In this document: positions 32,930-43,408 of the stretch, piece by piece | Layout of the letters: every line of letters starts with the position of its first letter | How positions within the stretch are numbered: the stretch's first letter is position 1 | Source: Candidatus Eiseniibacteriota bacterium | Lineage (GTDB): Bacteria > Joyebacterota > Joyebacteria > Joyebacterales > Joyebacteraceae | Direction of reading: 5' to 3' | DNA length: 44,914 nt | NCBI GenBank assembly: GCA_030613615.1 | Contig: JAUWLR010000005.1 | Coordinates: 1 to 44,914, forward strand | The notes under the pieces: generated by a model | Seen by the model: the letters and a program-made list of their open reading frames with translations, nothing else | Told to the model about the DNA's origin: nothing | Database searches by the model: none | Program-made: the position numbers and the translations under genes

Positions 32930-35778
32930 CCGAGGCCGGTTCCGCTTCCTATCCGCGCACGTTCGTGGGGCTGGACCTGGAGACCACGGGGGTCGACGCC
33001 GGCAGCGACCGCATCATAGAGATCGGGGCCGTCAGAGTCGTGGACGGCGAGGTCGACGACACGTTCGAGGCCCTCGTGAACCCGGGTTGCCCCATACCCT
33101 CCGACATCGTCCACCTGACCGGGATATCCGACGACGACGTCGCGGGAGCGCCTTCGATCGATGAAGTGCTGCCGCGCATCATCGAGTTCATCGGCGGAAG
33201 TCCCATCGTGGCGCACCACGCTCCGTTCGACGTCGGCTTCCTGAACAAGGCCGCCGCTGGTCGGGCCGAACTCCTGGTCGGCCGCGGCGGCGTCTTCGAC
33301 ACGCTCCCCCTGCCCAGGGCGCTTCTGCCGAGGCTGCCGAACCATCGTCTGGTGACGGCGGCGCGCTTCTTCGACGTACCCACGGGTCGCTCGCACCGCG
33401 CGACCGACGATGCCAGAGCGGTATCCGGTCTCTTCCTCTCTCTGCTGGGGGTTCTCGACCAGATCGGCGCCACCGTGCTCGAACGCATGTATCGCCTCGC
33501 GGACAAGGCCACGAGAACGCTCATCGAGGGGGCCCGCGAGCGCGCCGAGGTGAAGCTGGACCCGCTGGCGGTCCCGGACCACGGCGAGAAGGAGGGCGAG
33601 CTCCTGCGCTACGACTCGGCGCGCGGGATCGGCACTCCCAGAACGGCCGCCGAGGAGATCCGGGAGATAGACCTGGACGAGCTCGAAGCGTTGTTCAGCG
33701 AGGACGGGCCCGTCGGCCGGGGGCTCCCCGGCTACGAGGTGCGCAGGCAGCAACTTCAGATGCTCCGGGCGGTCGGAGACTCCCTGATGGGAGGTGTCCA
33801 TCTCGTCGTCGAGGCGGGCACCGGTGTCGGCAAGTCGCTCGCCTACCTCATTCCCGCCGTCCACTTCGCGGTCCTAAACGGCGAGCGTGTCATCGTATCC
33901 ACGAACACGAAAAATCTTCAGGAGCAGCTCTTTCTCAGAGACATTCCGTTCCTCGAACGCGTGCTCGACGTGGACTTCTCCGCATCTCTCCTGAAGGGGA
34001 GGGGGAACTACATCTGCCAGTCGCGGTGGAGGCAGGCGCTCGACAAGGGCCTCTCGCCGGGCGAGCGCTCCCAGCTGCTCCCGGTCGCCCTGTGGGAGCA
34101 GGAGACGAACTCCGGCGACATCAGTGAGAACGCCGCCTTCAGACAGCGCGGGTACCTGTGGAGCCGGATCTCGGCGGAGGGCGGCCCCTGTCTGGGGCAG
34201 AAGTGCCCGATGAGGGACAGCTGCTACCTCCTCAAGGCCCGCAAGGCGGCGCAGGCGGCGCACATCGTTATCATCAACCACTCGCTTCTCTTCAGCGACA
34301 CGGAGGCGGACAACAGGATACTGGGCGACTACTCGTACCTCATCTGCGATGAGGCGCACAATATGGAACACGTCGCGACCGAACACCTCGGCAAACGCGC
34401 CAACATCTGGCGTGCGCGGGCCATGCTCGATAATCTCTACAGGGACGAGGGTGGTGCGAGCGGCGACCTCGCGGAGGTCCTCGGCGCGCTGTCGGGTGGA
34501 GGTGGGGCGCTCCTCGAGTCCGCGACTGCGGGCGCCGAGCGTCTCGCATCTGACGTGGGGGCGGCGTCTGCCGCGTCCGAGACGTTCTTCGGCGCGCTCC
34601 GGAAGAAGCACAGGGAACTGAACGAGGGGCGGGAGGTCGAGTTCGGGAAGCTCCGGTACCATCCCGACGCACCCGTGTCGGCGCTGCTCGATGATGAGCT
34701 CCGGACGCTGCTGGCCGCGCTGTCGGCGGTGGCCGAGGGAGCGGAGACGCTGGCCGATCTGGTCGTCGACACCGAACTCGAGAGGGCCGACGCGTTCGTA
34801 CAGAGTCTGGCCTTCCACGCGTCGCGCGTGCGTGAGTTCGCCTCCAACCTCGAGTACGTCGCGGAGGCCGCCGATCCCGACAGCGTTTTCTGGCTGGACG
34901 TGCGCACGTTCCGCGATGTTCTCGAGTGCGAGCTGCGCAGCGCTCCGGTCAGCGTGGCGGAGATGATGGGTGACTTCCTCTATTCGCGTGTGGACTCGCT
35001 CATCGCGACCTCGGCGACCATGACGGTCGACGGGAGCTTCAACTTCGTCATGGAGAGACTTGGGCTCGACCTCATACCTGACTGGAAGGTCCTGACCCTC
35101 GACGTGGGCAGCCCCTACGACTATGATGCCCAGTCTCTCGCGGTCGTGGCAGGTTACCTGCAGCAGCCCTCCTCGCCGGGATTCAACCAGGCGGTCGCCA
35201 AGCTGGTCATCAGGCTGGCGGAGCGTGCCGAGGGCGGAACGCTCGTGCTCTTCACGGCGCGGTCGGCGCTGGACGCGGTCTTCAAGGCAGTGGTGAACCC
35301 GCTGACCGCGAGAGGGAAGCTCGTCCTCGCCCAGGGGCACGGGGGTGCGGCCTCGGCACTCCTCGACCAGTTCGCGCGGGAGGTCGATTCGGTTCTGCTC
35401 GCGACGAGCAGTTTCTGGGAGGGCGTGGACGTTCCCGGTCGCTCGCTCGAGCAGCTGGTCATCGTTAAGCTGCCGTTCCCGGTGCCGCGTGATCCCATAG
35501 TCGAAGCGCACTGCGAGCGCTACGAGGCGGACGGCGAGAACTCGTTCGCGCGCTACATGATACCCAGGACGGCCGTGCGGCTGAGACAGGGGTTCGGACG
35601 GCTGATACGCTCGACAACGGACTCCGGCGCTGTTATCTTCCTGGACAGCAGGCTTTCGACGCGGGCCTACGGCGACAGGCTGCTCGAGCAGCTGCCGACG
35701 CGTACTGTCATAGTTGATTCAGAGGAGGGTCTGATGACCGCCCTGGCCGGCATCCACGCGGGGCAGTCGGCGGTCTGA
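32926..35778 (+). CDS. dinG: DinG-family helicase with N-terminal exonuclease domain
   Basis: A 950-residue fusion. Residues about 12-180 form a DnaQ-like DEDDh exonuclease (GLDLETTG with Asp17/Glu19, [20 protein letters not shown]). The rest is an XPD/DinG superfamily 2 helicase with Walker A GTGVGKS near 297-303, DEAHNM at 475-480 and SATM near 700. Four cysteines (364, 422, 427, 433) fit an iron-sulfur cluster between the helicase motifs. This architecture is that of Firmicutes-type DinG, which in B. subtilis is a nuclease; the intact cysteines here suggest a working helicase as well. It follows thiC with an ATGA overlap and would act in DNA repair. Confidence 0.93.
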   Translation: MTEAGSASYPRTFVGLDLETTGVDAGSDRIIEIGAVRVVDGEVDDTFEALVNPGCPIPSDIVHLTGISDDDVAGAPSIDEVLPRIIEFIGGSPIVAHHAPFDVGFLNKAAAGRAELLVGRGGVFDTLPLPRALLPRLPNHRLVTAARFFDVPTGRSHRATDDARAVSGLFLSLLGVLDQIGATVLERMYRLADKATRTLIEGARERAEVKLDPLAVPDHGEKEGELLRYDSARGIGTPRTAAEEIREIDLDELEALFSEDGPVGRGLPGYEVRRQQLQMLRAVGDSLMGGVHLVVEAGTGVGKSLAYLIPAVHFAVLNGERVIVSTNTKNLQEQLFLRDIPFLERVLDVDFSASLLKGRGNYICQSRWRQALDKGLSPGERSQLLPVALWEQETNSGDISENAAFRQRGYLWSRISAEGGPCLGQKCPMRDSCYLLKARKAAQAAHIVIINHSLLFSDTEADNRILGDYSYLICDEAHNMEHVATEHLGKRANIWRARAMLDNLYRDEGGASGDLAEVLGALSGGGGALLESATAGAERLASDVGAASAASETFFGALRKKHRELNEGREVEFGKLRYHPDAPVSALLDDELRTLLAALSAVAEGAETLADLVVDTELERADAFVQSLAFHASRVREFASNLEYVAEAADPDSVFWLDVRTFRDVLECELRSAPVSVAEMMGDFLYSRVDSLIATSATMTVDGSFNFVMERLGLDLIPDWKVLTLDVGSPYDYDAQSLAVVAGYLQQPSSPGFNQAVAKLVIRLAERAEGGTLVLFTARSALDAVFKAVVNPLTARGKLVLAQGHGGAASALLDQFAREVDSVLLATSSFWEGVDVPGRSLEQLVIVKLPFPVPRDPIVEAHCERYEADGENSFARYMIPRTAVRLRQGFGRLIRSTTDSGAVIFLDSRLSTRAYGDRLLEQLPTRTVIVDSEEGLMTALAGIHAGQSAV

Positions 35779-35795
35779 ATCCGGAGGTCGAACCC

Positions 35796-37463
35796 ATGCA
35801 GAAGAAACGGGCTGCAGCGCGTCAGGTGAGGGCGCCCCGCGGCAGCGAGCTCTCGTGCAAGGGCTGGCTGCAGGAGGCGGCCCTCAGGATGATCTGCAAC
35901 AACCTCGACCCCGAGGTTGCCGAGAAGCCGGACGAGCTCGTGGTCTACGGCGGCACGGGAAAGGCGGCGAGGAACTGGGATGCGTTCGAGGCGATCGTCC
36001 GCTCGCTCAAGGAGCTGGAAGCGGACGAGACGCTGCTTGTGCAGTCGGGCAAGCCCGTCGGGATCTTCCGGACACACACCGACGCTCCCCGGGTTCTCAT
36101 CGCGAACTCGAACCTGGTCGGGGACTGGGCGACGTGGGACAAGTTCCGCGAGCTCGAGCGCAAGGGCCTCATCATGTACGGCCAGATGACCGCCGGGAGC
36201 TGGATATACATCGGCACACAGGGCATTCTGCAGGGAACCTATGAGACCCTGGCGGAACTCGCCCGTCAGCACTTCGGAGGGCGTCTCACCGGCAGGCTGG
36301 TTCTGACGGGTGGTATGGGCGGCATGGGTGGGGCGCAGCCGCTGGCCGTGACGATGAACGGGGGTGTATGCATCTGCGTCGAGGTCGACCGCGAGAGGAT
36401 ACAGAAGCGGCTTGATACGGGGTACTGCGACCGGATGACCGATGACCTTGATGAGGCGCTCGCTCTGGCGGACAAGGCGAAGGTCGCCGGCGAGCCTCTC
36501 TCGATCGGCCTCGTCGGCAACTGCGCCGACATCCTGCCCGAACTCGTCGCCCTCGGGTTCACACCTGACGTCGTGACCGACCAGACGTCGGCTCACGACG
36601 CGCTCACCGGGTATGTTCCCCGCGGCATGCCGTACGACGAGGCGCTCGCGCTCCGCGAGAGCGACCCCGACCGCTATATCGAACTCTCGATGAAGTCGAT
36701 GGCCGCGCACGTCCACGCGATCCTGGAGTTCCAGAAACGTGGCGCCGTGGCGTTCGACTACGGCAACAACCTCAGAGGTCAGGCGCGGGACGCGGGTATT
36801 GAGAACGCGTTCGACTACCCGGGCTTCGTGCCGGCCTACATCCGGCCGCTCTTCTGCGAGGGGAAGGGTCCGTTCCGATGGGTGGCGCTCTCGGGTGACC
36901 CCGAGGACATCTACAAGACCGACGAGACCGTGCTCCGGCTGTTCCCCGAGGACGAGGCGCTCAACCGCTGGATCCGTCTGGCGCGCGAGAAGGTCCACTT
37001 CCAGGGGCTTCCGTCGCGGATCTGCTGGCTGGGCTACGGCGCGCGCGCGCGGTTCGGCCTCGAGCTGAACCGGATGGTGGGAGCGGGCGAGCTCAGCGCG
37101 CCCATAGTGATCGGGCGGGACCACCTGGACAGCGGGTCGGTCGCATCGCCGTATCGCGAGACGGAGGGGATGAAGGACGGCAGCGACGCGATAGCGGACT
37201 GGCCGGTCCTGAACGCGCTTCTGAACGCGGTCGGCGGCGCCACGTGGGTCTCTTTCCATCACGGCGGTGGCGTGGGGATCGGGAAGTCGCTGCACGCCGG
37301 CATGGTCATTGTGGCCGACGGCACGGAGGAGGCGGCGCGACGTCTAGAGCGCGTGCTGACGTATGATCCCGGTACGGGGATCATGCGGCACGCCGACGCG
37401 GGCTACGACACCGCCGTCGAGTGGGCGAAGAAGAACGACATCAGGATCCCGATGCTGGATTGA
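35796..37463 (+). CDS. hutU: urocanate hydratase
   Basis: Urocanase, 555 residues (P. putida enzyme 557). It adds water to urocanate using tightly bound NAD+, giving imidazolonepropionate, the second step of histidine degradation. Seen: [22 protein letters not shown], the NAD-binding [13 protein letters not shown] at about 172-184, QTSAHD at 263-268, and Cys410 in [11 protein letters not shown], the position of the known catalytic cysteine. GGAGGT lies 7 bases before the ATG. The gene begins 17 bases after dinG and starts a four-gene histidine-use group. The first enzyme, histidine ammonia-lyase, is not in the window. Confidence 0.97.
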   Translation: MQKKRAAARQVRAPRGSELSCKGWLQEAALRMICNNLDPEVAEKPDELVVYGGTGKAARNWDAFEAIVRSLKELEADETLLVQSGKPVGIFRTHTDAPRVLIANSNLVGDWATWDKFRELERKGLIMYGQMTAGSWIYIGTQGILQGTYETLAELARQHFGGRLTGRLVLTGGMGGMGGAQPLAVTMNGGVCICVEVDRERIQKRLDTGYCDRMTDDLDEALALADKAKVAGEPLSIGLVGNCADILPELVALGFTPDVVTDQTSAHDALTGYVPRGMPYDEALALRESDPDRYIELSMKSMAAHVHAILEFQKRGAVAFDYGNNLRGQARDAGIENAFDYPGFVPAYIRPLFCEGKGPFRWVALSGDPEDIYKTDETVLRLFPEDEALNRWIRLAREKVHFQGLPSRICWLGYGARARFGLELNRMVGAGELSAPIVIGRDHLDSGSVASPYRETEGMKDGSDAIADWPVLNALLNAVGGATWVSFHHGGGVGIGKSLHAGMVIVADGTEEAARRLERVLTYDPGTGIMRHADAGYDTAVEWAKKNDIRIPMLD

Positions 37464-37525
37464 GGACGTCGCATCCAGGGGGATTGAAAGCTCGGTGGAA
37501 CCGCTGCCGGGGGGTAACGAACCAC

Positions 37526-38797
37526 GTGACCGATCTCATCATCAGGAACATAGGGCAGCTCATCACCATGGACGGGACGGACGGCCCGCGCAGGGGGACC
37601 TCGATGCGTGAACTCGGGCTGGTCGAGGGGGGCGCCGTGGCCTCTTCTGCCGGCCTCGTGCTCGCCGCGGGGCCCGAGTCCTCTGTTATGGCCTCTGTCG
37701 AGACGGGGCCGGGCACGACCGTCGTCGACGCCGACGGCGGCGTCGTCACGCCGGGGCTTGTCGATCCTCACACGCACGCTGTTTTCGCCGCGACGCGCGA
37801 GAGCGAGTTCGCCATGCGTGTCGAGGGCGCGAGCTACGAGGAGATCGCTGAAGCCGGCGGGGGCATTCGTTCCAGCGTGCGTTCTCTACGCGCCGCTTCC
37901 CCGGACCTGCTCAGGGAGAACGGGCGGGCCACGCTCGATCGGATGCTCGAGTACGGGACGACCACCGCGGAGGTCAAGAGCGGCTACGGCCTCTCTCTCG
38001 AATCCGAGCTCAAGATGCTGCGCGTGACCTCAGAACTTGTGGACACGCACGTGGTCGACGTCGTCCCGACCTTCCTGGGCGCACACGAGTTCCCCGACGA
38101 GTGGCGCGACGATCGGGAGGGCTACGTCGATCATCTGATCGATGACATGTTGCCCGCGGTCGCGGCCGAGAAACTCGCCCGATTCTGCGACGTCTTCTGC
38201 GAGGAGGGCGTGTTCACCGTCGAGCAGTCCCGCCGGATCCTCACCGCGGCGCGCGCGCACGGAATGGAACCGAAACTCCATGCCGACGAGCTGCACGCGT
38301 TTGGCGCTGCAGAGCTGGCCGCAGAACTCAAGGCGGCGTCGGCGGACCATCTGGTGTGCGTGTCGGACGAGGGGCTGGCCGCGCTGGCCGCATCAGGTGT
38401 CGTCGCCGTGCTTCTGCCGGGGACCACACTGTCGCTCGGGTCCACTGCGTTTGCGCCCGCCAGGAAGATGATCGAAGCCGGCGTGCCGGTCGCACTCGCG
38501 ACCGACTGCAATCCCGGCAGCTCCATGACCGAGTCCATGCAGATCATCCTTGCGCTCGCGTCCATGATGCTCCGCATGACGCCGGAGGAGGCGCTCGTCG
38601 CGGCAACCGTGAACGCGGCGGCCGCGCTCCGCGCGGGGGACGTCCTGGGGAGTCTGACGCCGGGTCGACAGTGCGACGCGGTGATCTGGGAGGTCGACGA
38701 CTACAGGGCCATTCCGTACCACTACGGCGTCAACCTCGTCGCGGCGGTCGTGAAGCGGGGTAGTGTTGTTGTTGGCCGCGGCGCTGTCGCGGCCTGA
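37526..38797 (+). CDS. hutI: imidazolonepropionase
   Basis: A 423-residue amidohydrolase that opens imidazolonepropionate to N-formimino-L-glutamate. The metal motif PHTHAVFA carries His82 and His84, and a further ligand block HADELH begins at His252. ATDCNPGSS near the C-terminus holds the catalytic aspartate region. I use the GTG at 37526, where the sequence begins TDLIIRNIGQLITMDG as in HutI proteins; an in-frame ATG at 37421 would overlap hutU and add a non-homologous tail. A GGGGGGT stretch lies 11 bases before it. Confidence 0.95.
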   Translation: MTDLIIRNIGQLITMDGTDGPRRGTSMRELGLVEGGAVASSAGLVLAAGPESSVMASVETGPGTTVVDADGGVVTPGLVDPHTHAVFAATRESEFAMRVEGASYEEIAEAGGGIRSSVRSLRAASPDLLRENGRATLDRMLEYGTTTAEVKSGYGLSLESELKMLRVTSELVDTHVVDVVPTFLGAHEFPDEWRDDREGYVDHLIDDMLPAVAAEKLARFCDVFCEEGVFTVEQSRRILTAARAHGMEPKLHADELHAFGAAELAAELKAASADHLVCVSDEGLAALAASGVVAVLLPGTTLSLGSTAFAPARKMIEAGVPVALATDCNPGSSMTESMQIILALASMMLRMTPEEALVAATVNAAAALRAGDVLGSLTPGRQCDAVIWEVDDYRAIPYHYGVNLVAAVVKRGSVVVGRGAVAA

Positions 38798-38824
38798 GAC
38801 TTGAGTCTTCTTCAGGAGGCGTCA

Positions 38825-39736
38825 ATGAAGCTGGTGGAGTGCGTCCCGAATTTCAGCGAGGGCAGACGGTCTGAGGTGCTGGACGCCATCCTGGGTGAGA
38901 TGACGGCCGTCGACGGCGTGAGGCTTCTCGACAGCGAGATGGACGCCGATCACAACAGGGCGGTTGTGACGATAGTCGGTGAGTCCGAGGCCGTGCTGGA
39001 GGGCGTCTTCCGCGGGATGGCCAAGGCCGCGGAGACAATCGACCTCACCAAGCACGAGGGTGAGCACCCGCGCATGGGGGCGACCGATGTCGTGCCGTTC
39101 GTGCCGGTCAAGGGTGTGACGATGGACGAGTGTGTCGAACTGGCACGGCAGCTTGGTGAACGCGTGGGGCGCGAGCTCGAGATCCCGGTCTTCCTGTATG
39201 AATCGGCCGCCACGCGGCCGGAGCGGCAGAACCTCGCAAAGGTGCGCAAGGGGCAGTTCGAGGGGCTGCGCGATGAGATCGGGACGAACCCTGCTCGCGA
39301 GCCCGACTTCGGTCCGAACAGGATCCACCCCACCGCCGGCGTCACTGCGATAGGCGCGAGGCCGTTTCTGGTCGCCTACAACATCAACCTGGGCACGACC
39401 GATCTCTCCGTCGCGAAGGCCATAGCCAAGGCCATCCGGCACTCGAGCGGCGGCTTGAGGCACGTCAAGGCGATGGGATTCGCGATCAAGGACCGCAACA
39501 TTGTCCAGGTCTCGATCAACATGGTCAACTTCCGGGGGACGCCGCTCTTCCGTGCGTTCGAGATGGTCAGAAGTGAGGCCGAGCGGTATGGAGTGCCGGT
39601 CATAGGCAGCGAGGTGGTCGGGCTGGTGCCGGCCGATGCGCTGATCGATTGCGCTGAATTCTACCTGAGGCTCGAGAACTTCCAGAGGAACCAGGTTCTG
39701 GAGAACCGCCTTTCGGAAGACGGGAGCGACGAATGA
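38825..39736 (+). CDS. ftcD: glutamate formimidoyltransferase
   Basis: A 303-residue protein matching the N-terminal formiminotransferase half of FTCD. It moves the formimino group from formiminoglutamate to tetrahydrofolate, releasing glutamate. Motifs: VECVPNFSEGRR at the start, DADHNRAVVT, GEHPRMGATDVVPFVPV, and GVTAIGARPFLVAYNINLGT in parts. The ATG at 38825 follows AGGAGG by 5 bases; an upstream TTG at 38801 is less likely. The cyclodeaminase half is a separate gene next door, overlapping as ATGA. Confidence 0.95.
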   Translation: MKLVECVPNFSEGRRSEVLDAILGEMTAVDGVRLLDSEMDADHNRAVVTIVGESEAVLEGVFRGMAKAAETIDLTKHEGEHPRMGATDVVPFVPVKGVTMDECVELARQLGERVGRELEIPVFLYESAATRPERQNLAKVRKGQFEGLRDEIGTNPAREPDFGPNRIHPTAGVTAIGARPFLVAYNINLGTTDLSVAKAIAKAIRHSSGGLRHVKAMGFAIKDRNIVQVSINMVNFRGTPLFRAFEMVRSEAERYGVPVIGSEVVGLVPADALIDCAEFYLRLENFQRNQVLENRLSEDGSDE

Positions 39737-40359
39737 CAGATCTGAGCGGATTCCTGGGAGAGCTGGCGTCTGATTCCCCGACGCCGGGCGGCGGGAGTGT
39801 GGCCGCGCTGTGCGGCGCGCGCGGGGCCGCGCTGAACTCGATGGTGGCCAATCTGACCATCGGGAAGAAGAAGTACGCGGACGTCGAGGAGGAGATGAAG
39901 GAGGCGCTCGCCGGTGCGGAGACGCTGCGGCTCGAGCTTACCCAGATGATCGATGAGGACGCCGCGGCATTCAACAAGTTCATGGCCGCGCTCAAGATGC
40001 CGAAGGAGACCGAGGCGAACAAGGCGTCGCGGAAGACCGCTCTTCAGCAGACGCTCGTGGACGCGGCCACCGTCCCACTGGCGGTGATGGAGATGTGCGT
40101 GGGCGTGATTCGGCTGGCTCGTCCCGTCGCGGAGCATGGGAACGTGAACGCGGTGTCCGACGCCGGCGTCGCTGCTCTCATTGCGCGAGCCGGCGTGCAC
40201 GCGGCGGGGCTGAACGTCCGGATAAACGTCGGAGGTATCCGGGCGGAGGAGCACCAGGAGTTCGCCAGCAAGGCTGCGGCCGCGATCACCGATCTCGGCA
40301 GGGAAGCTGACCTCGTCTGCGAGGAGGTCATGAAGATCGTGCTCACGAAGATCTCCTAG
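39733..40359 (+). CDS. fchA: formiminotetrahydrofolate cyclodeaminase
   Basis: A 208-residue all-helical protein of the FtcD C-terminal/FchA family. It converts 5-formimino-THF to 5,10-methenyl-THF with release of ammonia, ending this branch of histidine degradation and feeding the folate pool. Motifs: SPTPGGGSVAAL at about 15-26, ANLTIGKKKY at 39-48, DEDAAAFNKFMAALKMPK near 75-92, NVNAVSDAGVAAL near 137-149. It is translationally coupled to ftcD. Whether the two proteins form a channelling complex, as in the fused animal enzyme, is unknown. Confidence 0.95.
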   Translation: MTDLSGFLGELASDSPTPGGGSVAALCGARGAALNSMVANLTIGKKKYADVEEEMKEALAGAETLRLELTQMIDEDAAAFNKFMAALKMPKETEANKASRKTALQQTLVDAATVPLAVMEMCVGVIRLARPVAEHGNVNAVSDAGVAALIARAGVHAAGLNVRINVGGIRAEEHQEFASKAAAAITDLGREADLVCEEVMKIVLTKIS

Positions 40360-40376
40360 TGAGGGGAGGATTCACC

Positions 40377-40847
40377 TTGCGACGTTCGATACCGCGGCCG
40401 TCGGCCCTGGTGCGGCTGCTGGCGACTGCTCTTGCCGTCTCTGCGCTGTTTGCCTCTGGTTGTTCGTGCCCCGTGCCCGAGTCGGAGCCGGTCTCGGACG
40501 AGACCCGGGTGACCTACTCGACGGACGAGCGGCCGATGAGTTCGCTCGACCTGGTAGAGGCGGCGGTCAGGTCCGGGGCCCTGGAGTATTCGACCGGGCT
40601 TCTGTACAAGGTCTACGCGATGTTCGACCCGAACAGCCTTCCTCCTGAGTACGAGAGCGACGTGCCGTCCAAGTGCGGGACGCCGCTGATCATGGAGGTG
40701 CAGCGCAACTGGAGCATGCTCTCGCCGGACGATCGGGCCGAGATCTCGCAGCACATAGAGCCCATCGGTATGCCCGGCGAAACGGGCACTCAGCTGGACG
40801 ACGTCACTCCGGACCGTCTTGACCATGAGCGAGAAAAACTCGACTGA
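40377..40847 (+). CDS. small lipoprotein with KCGTP motif
   Basis: A 156-residue predicted lipoprotein. I start at the TTG at 40377 because GGGGAGGA ends 6 bases before it; a GTG at 40359 is also possible. A basic N-terminus and hydrophobic segment lead to the lipobox FASGC (Cys29). The mature part has SLDLVEAAVRSGAL and LYKVYAMFDPNSLPPEYESD, then PSKCGTPLIMEV. I recall a similar helix-plus-KCGTP segment in the leader of some secreted metallopeptidases, but I cannot verify that and no peptidase domain is present. The 3' end overlaps the next gene by 23 bases. Confidence 0.75.
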   Translation: MRRSIPRPSALVRLLATALAVSALFASGCSCPVPESEPVSDETRVTYSTDERPMSSLDLVEAAVRSGALEYSTGLLYKVYAMFDPNSLPPEYESDVPSKCGTPLIMEVQRNWSMLSPDDRAEISQHIEPIGMPGETGTQLDDVTPDRLDHEREKLD

Positions 40848-41475
40848 TACCGGTAGCTCGGCGCGAGCTCTCTGGACCTCGGGGACGGCCGTCACGGCCA
40901 TCTTCGTCGCCCTGGCGGCCGCGCTGGGGTTCCTTCTTCTGTCCGTGCCGAACGTCGAGCTTGTGCCGTTCACGGTCTTCGCAGCCGGCGTGGTCCTGGG
41001 GCGCTGTCGCGGCGCGCTGGGCGGGGCGCTCGCGATGGCTATCTACTCCGGATTCAATCCGTACGGCTCGGGACTGGGCATCCCGACGATGTTCGCGGCC
41101 CAGCTCGCGGCCTCGGCGTTCACCGGACTGATGGGTGGCATCACGGCTCGCCTGTGGCGAGGCCCTCGACCGGTCGCCGGTCGGCGGGGCCTGCCGCTGG
41201 TCGCCGGCGGAATCGGACTCGCCCTGACCGCCGTGTACCAGGCCGCCGTCATCGTGGGGCTGGCGGTGATGAGCCCTGAGTTCCGCACCGGAGCGCTTGC
41301 CGTGCTCCTCTCGAACGCCTTCTTCTCCAGCGTGCATCTCGTGTCCAACACGATCGTGTTTGCAGTGCTGGCCCCGACCGTTATCCCGAAGATCCTGCGG
41401 CTGGCCGGTCCGCAGACTACTGACGCCGGCACCCGAACCCCGCGTGCTCCGGGAGCCTACGGAGGGAACAGATGA
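40825..41475 (+). CDS. ECF transporter S component-like membrane protein
   Basis: A 216-residue integral membrane protein with five to six predicted helices. The order (helix, short strand-like VPNVELVPFTVFAAGVVLG, helix GALGGALAMAIYSGFNPYG, helix FAAQLAASAFTGLMGGI, then two or three more) is that of vitamin-binding S components of energy-coupling-factor transporters. No ECF ATPase or T component is in the window, so it would share a general energising module. The substrate cannot be read from the sequence. The start is the ATG at 40825 inside the lipoprotein gene; a TTG at 40819 is possible. Its stop overlaps the next start as ATGA. Confidence 0.82.
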   Translation: MSEKNSTDTGSSARALWTSGTAVTAIFVALAAALGFLLLSVPNVELVPFTVFAAGVVLGRCRGALGGALAMAIYSGFNPYGSGLGIPTMFAAQLAASAFTGLMGGITARLWRGPRPVAGRRGLPLVAGGIGLALTAVYQAAVIVGLAVMSPEFRTGALAVLLSNAFFSSVHLVSNTIVFAVLAPTVIPKILRLAGPQTTDAGTRTPRAPGAYGGNR

Positions 41476-43352
41476 CATTCCGTGCGGACCTCACGGCTCC
41501 CGGTGCTCTTGCCACATCCGTGCTCGTTCTCCTGCTCATTGCGCCCCTGGCGGCACTCGCCGAGGAGGTCGGTGCTGAGCCCCATGCGCCGTCCCCGCCC
41601 GACTCGTCGGCGTTCGTTCAGGACGAGCCCCCGCAGGTGACGGCGCCTGCGCGTGGTGGTGACATCAGGCGCGTGCGCGCCGAGGGAGCGGTCGCGGCAG
41701 TGGCTCCGCCGCCAGGTGTAAGGTGGGTCGGAAGCGGGTGGGACGGACATCGTGTGTCACTCGCGCGCGGAGCGGTCCCCGCGGCGCTGACCGAGGTGAC
41801 TCTGCGCGGCCGCGCCGCCGGCGATTGGGTCGACGAAGGTCTCGACCTTCTGGCCGTCTCCTCTCCGGCCGCCGGTGTCGTGCTGACCCCGAACGGCCCG
41901 GACCTCTCGATCTGGCCCGTCTACACGGCGGAGTGGCCCGGCGTCCTCCTGGGCGGTGCGGTGCCGCTTGTGATCGACCAGAGGCCGCTGCGTCGCCCTG
42001 GGACGATTCCGTTCTCGCGGCTGACGATGGCGTCCGGATCCTTCGGGCGGTCGCTTCTTGCGGCCGAGTTCGGCCGGCACTTCAGCGGCGGCAGCGCCGT
42101 GCCCGGTTTCTTCGAGGCGGAGAACGGCCGGGCTCCATCAGCGGGGGGAAGCTACGGCTTCGACCGCGCCGGCGGCTCGGTGCTCCTGCCTCTGAGGGAC
42201 GGGTGGGTGGCCGAGCTCGGGGGAACCAGAACGTCGCTGAGCCGCTCGCGGCCCGCCCCGGATGCTGCGCTCTCATCGCTCTCGAGAGAGTACGTTCGCA
42301 GCGACGTCTTCGTCCGGGGTTCCGCCGGGAATACGCGCCTGGAGCTCTTCCACACGCAGTCATGGCTGGAGTCCGGCTCGCCAGGTCCCGAGGCCAGGGC
42401 GGAGATCGACGGGCTGTCGGCCCGTGTCTCCGAGCTCGGTCCGGTCGATATGGTCGCGGTTGTGCTCGAGCGCCGCGAGGTGGCGGGGGCGCTCGTGTCG
42501 GAGACGCAGGAGGCCGTGAGCTTCAGGGCGGATGTCGCAGAGGAATACCTGCTGGGTCCGAACTCGCTCTCGGTCACGGCGGGGCTGCATGCGCTTGGCG
42601 ACCACCTCATCCCGCGCGCGGACGCCGTTCTAACAGGCGAGCGCTCTCGCGGCGACACCTGGTCGCTCGAGGCTTCGCTCTGGGGGCGGCATCCCACGGC
42701 TCTCGAGCTGGCGCTCGCGCCCAGGTCACTACCGGGGGGCGTCGGGACGGATGCGCTGGTCGGAGGAAACGCCCTGGTCGAGCCCGAGCGCGCGGCTTCC
42801 CTGAGCGCGACCTACGTGAAGCGGGACATTCTAGAGGGGGCGGGTGTTCGCGGTGAGATCGTGCGCGTGCTTGATCCCATCGTCCTGGGTGAGTACGCCG
42901 CTTCCCGTTTCGCCCCGGTCAACGCCGCGGACGAGACCGGGGGAGCGCTGTCGGTCTGGGCGGCGGCGGGCGACACTTCGTTCCTGAGCGGAGCGCTCGA
43001 CGTCTCCTTCGTGGGTCTGGATGCTGCGGGCGCGCTCAACAGCCTGACCCCGGTGCCGAACGTCTCAGCGGAGGCCAGCGGCTCGGTGCCCGTGTGGCTC
43101 TTCAACGACTACCTGCGAATGCGCATCACGGCGTCGCTGGGGTACGAATCGGGCCTGGCGCGCGGCCCCTGGCGCGGACTCGTGGACGACGCCCGCGCGT
43201 CGCTTTCGTTCATCGTCACGGGCGCCGTCGGCTCGGCGCGCTTCTTCGCCGTCGTGACGGACGTGCTGTCGACCGATAGTGGACGCATCCCCGGCATGGA
43301 GCCCGGCGGGACCAGGGTCGCCGCCGGCTTCTCGTGGCGCTTCATCGACTGA
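41472..43352 (+). CDS. predicted outer-membrane barrel protein, TonB-receptor-like
   Basis: A 626-residue exported protein with a signal peptide (about 1-31) and a Pro/Ala-rich stretch after it. Residues about 120-200 resemble a worn TonB-receptor plug (GVLLGGAVPLVIDQRPL, then FSRLTMASGSFGRSLLAAEFG). The rest is strand-rich and includes GTDALVGGNALVEPERAASLSATY, like the receptor-barrel motif 'G N...L.PE....E.g'. It ends in WRFID. No clear TonB box is seen. Because it is translationally coupled to the S component, it is a good candidate for the outer-membrane half of the same uptake route. A plain porin-like protein is the alternative. Confidence 0.72.
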   Translation: MTFRADLTAPGALATSVLVLLLIAPLAALAEEVGAEPHAPSPPDSSAFVQDEPPQVTAPARGGDIRRVRAEGAVAAVAPPPGVRWVGSGWDGHRVSLARGAVPAALTEVTLRGRAAGDWVDEGLDLLAVSSPAAGVVLTPNGPDLSIWPVYTAEWPGVLLGGAVPLVIDQRPLRRPGTIPFSRLTMASGSFGRSLLAAEFGRHFSGGSAVPGFFEAENGRAPSAGGSYGFDRAGGSVLLPLRDGWVAELGGTRTSLSRSRPAPDAALSSLSREYVRSDVFVRGSAGNTRLELFHTQSWLESGSPGPEARAEIDGLSARVSELGPVDMVAVVLERREVAGALVSETQEAVSFRADVAEEYLLGPNSLSVTAGLHALGDHLIPRADAVLTGERSRGDTWSLEASLWGRHPTALELALAPRSLPGGVGTDALVGGNALVEPERAASLSATYVKRDILEGAGVRGEIVRVLDPIVLGEYAASRFAPVNAADETGGALSVWAAAGDTSFLSGALDVSFVGLDAAGALNSLTPVPNVSAEASGSVPVWLFNDYLRMRITASLGYESGLARGPWRGLVDDARASLSFIVTGAVGSARFFAVVTDVLSTDSGRIPGMEPGGTRVAAGFSWRFID

Positions 43353-43408
43353 TACGCGCCTCCCCGTGGCTTCTCCTGCCCGCAGGGCTGAGCTTCCCCA
43401 ACTTTGAT

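Noticed and set aside
40359-40376. GTG start for the small lipoprotein gene
   Set aside because: It would put the GGGGAGGA ribosome-binding site inside the coding region; the TTG at 40377 is correctly spaced from that site.
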